From: Streptococcaceae bacterium | GTDB lineage: Bacteria; Bacillota; Bacilli; Lactobacillales; Streptococcaceae | Reading direction: 5' to 3' | Assembly: GCA_031270215.1 (NCBI GenBank) | Contig: JAISYB010000166.1 | Span: 1-9,967, forward strand | DNA: 9,967 nucleotides | In this document: piece after piece, positions 4,956 to 9,967 of the stretch | Numbering within the stretch: the first letter of the stretch is position 1 | Layout: the number at the start of each line of letters is the position of its first letter | Notes under the pieces: model-generated | What the model was told of the DNA's origin: nothing | What the model saw: only the letters and a program-made list of their open reading frames with translations | The model's database searches: none | Position numbers and translations under genes: made by a program

Positions 4956-6347
4956 TTACCCCACAGACCCTTCCATTTCATAAGCAATCAAACGATTCAG
5001 CTCTACGGCGTATTCCATTGGTAATTCCTTGGTGAATGGTTCGACAAAGCCCATGACAATCATTTCTGTCGCTTCTGATTCACTCAGTCCACGACTCATT
5101 AAATAATACAGCTGCTCCTCGGAAATCTTTGAAACCTTAGCTTCATGCTCCAAAGCAACTTGTGAATTATGGATTTCATTGAACGGAACGGTGTCTGATT
5201 TTGAGATATCATCCATGATAATCGTATCGCATTCAATATGGGAAACGGATTTCAAGCTTGCCTTATTAAAGGTCACCTGTCCACGATAATTGACTTCTCC
5301 GCCGTCCTTGGCAATTGATTTTGAAACAATTGAGCTTGAGGTATGTGGTGCATTGTGAATCATCTTCGCACCAGTATCTTGGATTTGATTTTTGCCTGCA
5401 AAGGCAATTGAAAGCATCGTCCCACGTGCACCTGCACCATCAAGGTAAACAGCTGGGTATTTCATCGTTGCCTTAGAACCAAGGTTGCCATCAATCCACT
5501 CAACAGTCGCATCTTCTGCTGCTTTAGCACGCTTGGTAACTAAATTATAAACGTTATCTGACCAGTTTTGAATGGTTGTGTAACGCGTATATGCACCCTT
5601 AAGCGTGAATATCTCAACAATCGCTGCATGTAACGAGTTACTTGAATAAGTCGGTGCCGTACAGCCCTCAACATAGTGCACACTTGCGCCTTCATCAACA
5701 ATAATCAAGGTGCGTTCAAACTGTCCGGTATTCTCCGCATTAATCCGAAAATATGTTTGCAAGGGGGTATCAATCTTAACTCCCTTCGGAACATAAATAA
5801 ATGTTCCTCCAGACCAAACAGCTGAATTTAGTGCCGCTAGCTTATTATCTGTTGGGGGTACTAATTTAGCAAAATATTGCTTAAATAGCTCTGGATATTC
5901 CTTTAAAGCTGAATCAGTATCTGTGAAAATAATCCCTAATTTTTGGAATTCCTCTTTCATGTTATGATAAACAACCTCGGACTCGTACTGTGCCGAAGCG
6001 CCCGCAAGATATGCTCGCTCTGCTTCTGGAATACCAATTCTTTCAAAAGTTTCCTTGATTTTATCCGGCACATCTTCCCAATCTCGTGCCGCCTTATCAC
6101 TTGCACGCTGAAAATACTTGATTTTATCAAAATCAATATCTGATAAATCAGCCCCCCAAGTTGGCATTTCCATTTTATGAAAGGTCTCAAGCGCTTTTAA
6201 ACGAAATGTTAGCATCCACTCCGGTTCGTCCTTCGCCTTTGAAATCTCACGAACAACCGCCTCGGTTAAGCCACTTCCTGTACTATAAATTGGCTCGACA
6301 TCATCGTGAAAGCCAAACTGATATTCCTGTATTTCTGGTACTCCCAT
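4956..6347 (-). CDS. sufB: Fe-S cluster assembly scaffold SufB, 463 aa
   Basis: SufB is the core of the SufBC2D scaffold in the cytosol, on which sulfur from SufS/SufU and iron are assembled into a cluster. Full-length family features are visible: YVPKGVKIDTPLQTYFRINA (about 185-204), VDEGASVHYVEGCTAP (218-232), the beta-helix core with IHNAPHTSSSIVSKSIAK (330-347), HIECD with C373 at the position of the functional cysteine of E. coli SufB, E400/H401 before the C-terminal helical part, and QLYYLMSRGLSESEA (412-426). The C terminus MEGSVG is the usual one, so an integration at the 3' end has left the product intact. AGGAGG precedes the ATG at 6347, and sufU ends 14 nt upstream. It is the last gene of the operon, followed by a terminator. 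Confidence 0.97.
   Translation of the reverse strand: MGVPEIQEYQFGFHDDVEPIYSTGSGLTEAVVREISKAKDEPEWMLTFRLKALETFHKMEMPTWGADLSDIDFDKIKYFQRASDKAARDWEDVPDKIKETFERIGIPEAERAYLAGASAQYESEVVYHNMKEEFQKLGIIFTDTDSALKEYPELFKQYFAKLVPPTDNKLAALNSAVWSGGTFIYVPKGVKIDTPLQTYFRINAENTGQFERTLIIVDEGASVHYVEGCTAPTYSSNSLHAAIVEIFTLKGAYTRYTTIQNWSDNVYNLVTKRAKAAEDATVEWIDGNLGSKATMKYPAVYLDGAGARGTMLSIAFAGKNQIQDTGAKMIHNAPHTSSSIVSKSIAKDGGEVNYRGQVTFNKASLKSVSHIECDTIIMDDISKSDTVPFNEIHNSQVALEHEAKVSKISEEQLYYLMSRGLSESEATEMIVMGFVEPFTKELPMEYAVELNRLIAYEMEGSVG
4962..4972 (+). repeat. Candidate attachment-site core in the sufB 3' end
   Basis: CACAGACCCTT covers the last codons of sufB (for EGSV), ending 4 bp before the stop codon, and matches 4879-4889 exactly. 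Tyrosine-recombinase elements often target the 3' end of a conserved gene and restore its reading frame. A third copy beyond the left end of the window would be the other att site. Confidence 0.55.
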
Positions 6348-6361
6348 TTAGGCAACCTCCT

Positions 6362-6826
6362 TTATTCTTCATGACAAGACAATATCTCTTGTGCAAAACC
6401 GTCTGCTTCAATCGCTTTTTTCAATGCATTCCAGCTCAGTGTCGCACACTTAATCCGTGATGGAAATTTAGCAACACCGCTTAAAAAAGCTGCTTCTCCC
6501 AAGCTTTTTAAATCCTCAACCTGCTGACCTTGTACGAGCCTTGAGAAATTTTCCGCTAATTCATAAACTCTTTGCACTGTTTGCCCAATTACAAGATCCG
6601 TCATCATAGAAGCGGAGGCAGTTGAAATCGAACAACCCGAGCCACTAAAAGCAATATCTTTAACCTCCCCGTCCTTAAGCTCTACTGTCAGCTGAATGAC
6701 GTCCCCGCAGGTTGGATTATTCAAAATCAATGGTGTCTTTCCAGCTAAGCTGCCGTGATGGTGTGGGTGAGATGAATGGTCTAATATGACCGCGCGATAT
6801 AAACTATCTAGCTTAGATAATGCCAT
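6362..6826 (-). CDS. sufU: Zinc-dependent sulfurtransferase SufU, 154 aa
   Basis: SufU accepts persulfide sulfur from SufS and passes it on toward the SufBCD scaffold; it replaces SufE in Firmicutes and binds Zn. The zinc and sulfur-acceptor ligands of the family are present: C40 and D42 (NPTCGD), C65 (GSGCSIS) and C127 (RIKCATLSW). The insertion of about 20 residues between the second and third Cys that separates SufU from IscU is present (region about 82-112). The start ATG overlaps the end of sufS by 14 nt, implying translational coupling of the sulfur donor and acceptor. A further Cys lies near the C terminus (C151). Confidence 0.96.
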   Translation of the reverse strand: MALSKLDSLYRAVILDHSSHPHHHGSLAGKTPLILNNPTCGDVIQLTVELKDGEVKDIAFSGSGCSISTASASMMTDLVIGQTVQRVYELAENFSRLVQGQQVEDLKSLGEAAFLSGVAKFPSRIKCATLSWNALKKAIEADGFAQEILSCHEE

Positions 6827-8042
6827 CTTTAAAAAACTCCTTTGTTAGATAGATTGCCTCAATCAGCTTGTCACAATCTGCCTTTGTGTTATAAAAATAA
6901 AAGCTTGCGCGTGCAGTAGCAAAAACGCCTAGATACTCAATCAGCGGCTGAGCACAATGATGACCTGCACGCACTGCAACTCCCTCCATATCAAGCGCAG
7001 TTGCAAGATCATGCGGGTGTAGGTTATCAAGATTAAAGGCAATTACCGAACTATGCTCCGCTGGATTTTCTGGTCCATAAATTTCAATCCCCGGAATTGC
7101 TTGAAGCTTCGGTAAAACGTAATCAACTAATTCCTGCTCGTAGGCATGAATATTCTCCATACCAAGCTCGTCTAGATAATCTATTGCCACGCCCAATGCG
7201 ATGGCATCGGCAATATTGGGCGTCCCTGCTTCAAATTTCCACGGCAAATCTGTCCAAGTTGACTCAAACTTATGGACGAAATCAATCATTTCACCGCCGA
7301 ATTCAACAGGCGAAATTGCTTTTAATATCTCCTCCTTGCCGTATAAAACGCCTATTCCAGTCGGAGCACATAACTTATGTCCTGAAAATGCGAAAAAGTC
7401 AACATCTAAATCCTGAACATCTATCTTCATGTGAGGCGTTGATTGTGCGCCGTCAACAACGATAATCCCACCTTTTTGGTGCACCAAATCTGCCAATTCT
7501 TTAATTGGATTAACCGTCCCAAGCACGTTTGAAGCATGCGTAATCGCTAAAATTTTTGTCCGCTCAGTAATGACTTCGTGCGCTTCTGCCATATCTAACT
7601 TACCATCTTTAAGATGAATATATTTCAGCACAGCGCCAACTCGACGTGCGACCTGTTGCCATGGCACGATATTTGAATGATGCTCCATAATTGAAATAAC
7701 AATTTCATCGCCTGCCTTAAGTGTTTCACCCAAGCTTTGCGCCACCCAATTTAAACCGGTCGTTGTGCCACGAGTAAACAAGATTTCCTTGGTTGTTTTT
7801 GCATTGATGAATTTTTGAGTCTTTTTGCGGCTCATCTCATAGTTTTGCGTCGCCCGCTCTGCTAAAGTATGAACACCACGATGGACATTAGCATTGTCAT
7901 GCTCGTAATAATGGACAAGCGTATCAATCACTTGCTTAGGCTTTTGCGTTGTCGCTGCATTATCCAAATAAACCAACGGCTCATCATTGACCTGCTGAAA
8001 AAGAATTGGAAAATCAGCTTTAATTTTCGTACTGTCTAACAT
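6813..8042 (-). CDS. sufS: Cysteine desulfurase SufS, 409 aa
   Basis: This PLP enzyme releases sulfur from L-cysteine as an enzyme-bound persulfide. Visible are YLDNAATTQKP (25-35), ANVHRGVHTLAERAT (51-65), the RGTTTGLNW cofactor segment (91-99), MEHHSNIVPWQ (119-129), VDGAQS (196-201), the PLP lysine K223 in SGHKLCAPTGIG, and the persulfide cysteine C363 in RAGHHCAQP. The short loop before C363 and RAGHHCAQP mark group II (SufS) rather than NifS/IscS. AAGGGG precedes the ATG at 8042. The gene begins 435 bp after sufD, a wide gap for this operon, so sufSUB may also have its own promoter; a TATAAT lies on the minus strand at 8067-8072 without a good -35. Confidence 0.97.
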   Translation of the reverse strand: MLDSTKIKADFPILFQQVNDEPLVYLDNAATTQKPKQVIDTLVHYYEHDNANVHRGVHTLAERATQNYEMSRKKTQKFINAKTTKEILFTRGTTTGLNWVAQSLGETLKAGDEIVISIMEHHSNIVPWQQVARRVGAVLKYIHLKDGKLDMAEAHEVITERTKILAITHASNVLGTVNPIKELADLVHQKGGIIVVDGAQSTPHMKIDVQDLDVDFFAFSGHKLCAPTGIGVLYGKEEILKAISPVEFGGEMIDFVHKFESTWTDLPWKFEAGTPNIADAIALGVAIDYLDELGMENIHAYEQELVDYVLPKLQAIPGIEIYGPENPAEHSSVIAFNLDNLHPHDLATALDMEGVAVRAGHHCAQPLIEYLGVFATARASFYFYNTKADCDKLIEAIYLTKEFFKDGII

Positions 8043-8060
8043 CGCTTCCCCTTAAATGTT

Positions 8061-8324
8061 TTATAAATTATATTCCGTCACAATTATTTTTTCATAAGCT
8101 TTCCGGTCATATTTTTTAGAATTAATAAACCACGATATTAAATCGCCCTTTCCTACCATATTCCAACGGAAAATGAATTTTGCCGGCATAGGCTTTGCCC
8201 TTATTTACTGCGCCAGGTTAAGATTTTCTTTGACTAATTCAACCGCTTCAGCCATTCGTTCGTCATAGGATCGGTCATTTTTAGCAAAATATTCTAAACC
8301 GTAAAAGCAATCAATCACTTTCAT
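8061..8324 (-). pseudogene. Unrecognised frame broken by one in-frame stop (39 + 47 codons)
   Basis: A single frame starts at ATG 8324 (39 codons, MKVIDCFYGLEYFAKNDRSY at the N terminus), is stopped by TAA at 8205-8207, and continues in the same frame for 47 codons to TAA at 8061-8063. The second part can restart at ATG 8189 (42 codons, ending KIIVTEYNL). GGGCGG lies before the first ATG, and AGGG about 8 nt before the second. I recognise neither part. It may be one gene of about 87 codons with a nonsense mutation, two tiny coupled genes, or fragments of a longer decayed gene, since another frame over 8120-8200 also looks protein-like. Confidence 0.4.
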
Positions 8325-8410
8325 ACTTCCGCCCTGTAAATTAATTCAATGATGGGAGCATAAGTCCTTTTTAATGGCACTATGGTTTCTGAAAAGTCTA
8401 CGACATGCAC
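8321..8410 (-). pseudogene. Short fragment of an unrecognised gene, 29 codons from a GTG
   Basis: From a GTG at 8410 a 29-codon frame reads VHVVDFSETIVPLKRTYAPI and onward, ending in a TGA that overlaps the ATG at 8324 as ATGA. The composition looks protein-like, but no good ribosome binding site precedes the GTG. Upstream protein-like text is in another phase. It is most likely the C-terminal remnant of a frameshifted gene; a tiny real gene coupled to the next frame is possible. Confidence 0.3.
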
Positions 8411-8477
8411 TCAAGAAAAGTCCATCCGAGTTTGCCTAGGCTTTTACGAAATCATGTTCAAGCCCTCTTAAGCTTGT

Positions 8478-9752
8478 TTAATGCCCCTTCGCCAGCTTCT
8501 TTTCTATTACTTCGATAAATTCTTCTTGTACCTCACGCAGTGGAATGGCTGTAATCACTGCGCCTAAGAAACCACGAATTACTAAACGTTCTGCTTCGTG
8601 CTGCGGAATCCCTCGGCTCATTAGATAATAAAGCTCTTCCGGATCAACACGTCCGATTGAGGCGGCATGACCTGCCGTCACTTCATTTTCATCAATCAAT
8701 AAAATTGGATTGGCATCACTTCTTGCTTTATCAGAAAGCATTAGAACACGGCTTTCCTGCTGCGCATCAGCACCCTTTGCACCGCGAATAATATGACCAA
8801 TACCGTTAAAGGTCAAAGTTCCCGCCTCTAAAATCACGCCATGCTGTAAAATATGTCCAATAGAGTGCTGCCCGAAGTTCGTTACTCGCGTATCAATCCC
8901 TTGAACTTGCTTACCGGTCGAGATGGCAACTGCTTTTAATTCGGCGTGTGCGCCATTACCTACCAAATCTGAATCAAAATCAGCAATCACATTTCCATCA
9001 TTCATCACACCAAGAGCCCAATCAATCATCGCATCTTTTAGCACATGCCCACGACGAGAAATGAAAGTTGTCACATTTTTTCCCAAACGATCAACGGCCG
9101 AAAATTTAACCCTTGCGCCATTTTTGGCAATCACTTCAACGACAATATTCGCCGAAATTTGCACATCGCCTCCTCCTGCCGTCTGGAAACGTTCGAGATA
9201 TTCCAACTTAGAATTCTCCTCGGCAACAATTAAAACATGCTTATTAAAAGGTGTTTTCGAGTAGCTATTTTGATAAAAAATTGCTTCAATCGGTAAAGTC
9301 ACTTCAACATTTTTAGGAATATATAAAAAGACTCCGCTATTAAAATATGCCTGATGCCACGCAGATAACTTGTCCTCATCTGCTTTTAGCGCCGTCGTCA
9401 TGAAGTATTTTTGCACAAGCGATTCATGTTCACGCATTGCGGTGAAAATATCGGTGAAAATCACTCCCTGCTCAATTAATTCCTGCGGCAGCTGCTCTAA
9501 AACCGTCTGAGCGCCATTTTGAACGACCAGCGGATTATCGGATAATTGGCTAAAGTCAGCTACATTACCAATCAATTCGTCCTCTTGAGCAAAGTCACCA
9601 TCAAACAGCGGCCAACGATGATACCTCACACGCTCAATCACAGGTAAAGCTAGCTGATCAATTACTTCAAATGCTTTCTGACGTTTAGCACTCATCCACG
9701 ATGGCTCACCTTTTACAGCAGAAAAGCTTTGGATTGCTTCTAAATTTGACAT
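8478..9752 (-). CDS. sufD: Fe-S cluster assembly scaffold SufD, 424 aa
   Basis: SufD pairs with SufB and binds SufC to form the cytosolic cluster-building scaffold. The family signature runs through the C-terminal half: HSIGHILQHGVILEAGTLTF (296-315), GIGHIIRGAKGADAQQESR (317-335), SDANPILLIDENEVTAGHAA (345-364), with H362 corresponding to the conserved functional histidine of SufD, and VDPEELYYLMSRGIPQHEAE (369-388). It lacks the SufB-specific HIECD cysteine segment and so is SufD, not a second SufB. Length is normal. AAGGAG precedes the ATG at 9752, 12 nt after the sufC stop. The next gene, sufS, is unusually far away (435 bp). Confidence 0.96.
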   Translation of the reverse strand: MSNLEAIQSFSAVKGEPSWMSAKRQKAFEVIDQLALPVIERVRYHRWPLFDGDFAQEDELIGNVADFSQLSDNPLVVQNGAQTVLEQLPQELIEQGVIFTDIFTAMREHESLVQKYFMTTALKADEDKLSAWHQAYFNSGVFLYIPKNVEVTLPIEAIFYQNSYSKTPFNKHVLIVAEENSKLEYLERFQTAGGGDVQISANIVVEVIAKNGARVKFSAVDRLGKNVTTFISRRGHVLKDAMIDWALGVMNDGNVIADFDSDLVGNGAHAELKAVAISTGKQVQGIDTRVTNFGQHSIGHILQHGVILEAGTLTFNGIGHIIRGAKGADAQQESRVLMLSDKARSDANPILLIDENEVTAGHAASIGRVDPEELYYLMSRGIPQHEAERLVIRGFLGAVITAIPLREVQEEFIEVIEKKLAKGH

Positions 9753-9764
9753 GATCCGCTCCTT

Positions 9765-9967
9765 CTAGCCTTCCTCGACATACTCAATGCCTAACCCTTT
9801 GCTGATTTCAACGTAGCCTTCAGCCTCTAAGCGCTTAGCAAGCTCCGCGCCACCTGTCTTCACAACTTTACCCTCCATCATGATATGCACCACATCTGGT
9901 GTAATATAGTTAAGTAATCTTTGATAATGAGTAATAATCAATGCACCAAAGCTATCGCCACGCATTG
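9765..9967 (-). CDS. sufC: Fe-S assembly ATPase SufC, C-terminal 67 residues (rest outside window)
   Basis: SufC is the ABC-type ATPase of the SufBC2D complex; ATP hydrolysis drives the conformational change of SufB and SufD during cluster assembly. Only the end is present. The visible MRGDSFGALIITHYQRLL contains the H-loop histidine (ITHYQ), followed by LNYITPDVVHIMMEGKVVKT, both characteristic of SufC. The frame continues into the right edge, and the visible ATG near 9965 is internal, not the start. Walker A, Walker B and the signature motif lie beyond the window. It is the most upstream suf gene seen, so the main operon promoter should be to the right of the window. Confidence 0.95.
   Translation of the reverse strand, partial: MRGDSFGALIITHYQRLLNYITPDVVHIMMEGKVVKTGGAELAKRLEAEGYVEISKGLGIEYVEEG

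Larger units (their letters stand above)
1..4972. mobile_element. Integrated PICI- or prophage-like element, right part, next to sufB (left end outside window)
   Basis: This is seen directly: a tyrosine integrase ends about 100 bp from the 3' end of sufB, preceded by a co-oriented HTH repressor. A divergent block of small regulators and a P-loop replication-type protein reads the other way. The segment is visibly more AT-rich than the suf genes. The order integrase, repressor, divergent HTH protein, excisionase-like protein, replication gene is the established plan of Gram-positive phage-inducible chromosomal islands and of small temperate phages. No relaxase, capsid, terminase or lysis gene is visible, so satellite, prophage and integrative mobilizable element cannot be told apart without the left part. 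The right boundary at 4972 is inferred from the 11-bp repeat inside sufB; 4889 is the alternative. Confidence 0.8.
8043..8477. other. 435-bp gap between sufD and sufS with decayed or very short genes
   Basis: This stretch interrupts an otherwise tight operon. On the operon strand it holds several short protein-like frames in different phases: one at 8321-8410, one at 8205-8324 and one at 8061-8189, plus shorter fragments such as SLGKLGWTFLEC near 8399-8447 and GKAYAGKIHFPLEYGRKGRF near 8120-8200. Frequent frame changes with protein-like stretches suggest a degraded gene. No transposase, terminal inverted repeat, tRNA or strong terminator was seen. A weak CAAGC/GCTTG stem lies just after the sufD stop, without a T tract. 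Confidence 0.5.

Noticed and set aside
1..4972. Integrative conjugative or mobilizable element
   Set aside because: No relaxase, coupling protein or transfer origin is visible in this part; it cannot be excluded because the left end is missing.
5957..6190. 77-codon frame inside sufB
   Set aside because: It is an alternate phase of the intact sufB gene.
6161..6460. 99-codon plus-strand frame over sufB and sufU
   Set aside because: It is antisense to two intact conserved genes and crosses their junction.
7097..7465. 122-codon plus-strand frame
   Set aside because: It is antisense to sufS with no family resemblance.
8043..8477. Small insertion sequence or MITE in the sufD-sufS gap
   Set aside because: I found no convincing terminal inverted repeats or target duplication at the edges, and no transposase motif.
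8923..9264. 113-codon plus-strand frame
   Set aside because: It is antisense to sufD with no family resemblance.

Overview
The window looks like a chromosome segment from a low-GC Gram-positive bacterium of the Lactobacillales, probably Streptococcaceae, Lactobacillaceae or a relative. The evidence is a SUF iron-sulfur operon of the SufC-SufD-SufS-SufU-SufB type that uses the zinc protein SufU, strong AGGAGG-like ribosome binding sites, and a satellite- or prophage-like regulatory module. I cannot fix the genus from the sequence alone.

Positions 1 to about 4972 are the right-hand part of an integrated mobile element; its left end lies outside the window. The layout is that of a phage-inducible chromosomal island (PICI) or small prophage. 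A repressor (2954-3664) and a tyrosine integrase (3724-4860) read rightward. A divergent leftward operon encodes a 57-residue HTH protein (2614-2787), a Rha-family regulator (1910-2563), an excisionase-like winged-helix protein (1608-1913), two small unknown proteins (1329-1550, 923-1342) and the start of a large P-loop replication-type protein (922 down to beyond 1). The divergent promoters share a 10-bp palindrome that supplies the -35 box of both, and operator-like dyads lie just inside each transcript. A 16-bp exact direct repeat sits upstream of the integrase and again inside the leftward operon.

The element abuts the 3' end of sufB. An 11-bp sequence in the last codons of sufB is repeated 83 bp away, just past the integrase stop, with the suf terminator between the copies. 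This suggests that sufB is the attachment gene.

Positions 4956-9967 hold the leftward suf operon: sufC (3' end only), sufD, sufS, sufU, sufB. SufS takes sulfur from cysteine, SufU accepts it, and the SufB-SufC-SufD scaffold assembles the cluster. The operon is tight except for a 435-bp gap between sufD and sufS. That gap holds short coupled reading frames and one frame broken by a single stop, most easily read as a decayed gene or an unrecognised small-gene insertion.

I did not find a clearly new molecular system. The most interesting points are the sufB attachment region, the symmetric divergent promoter, the 16-bp repeat, the same-frame TAA-TTG junction before the replication gene, and the sufD-sufS gap.
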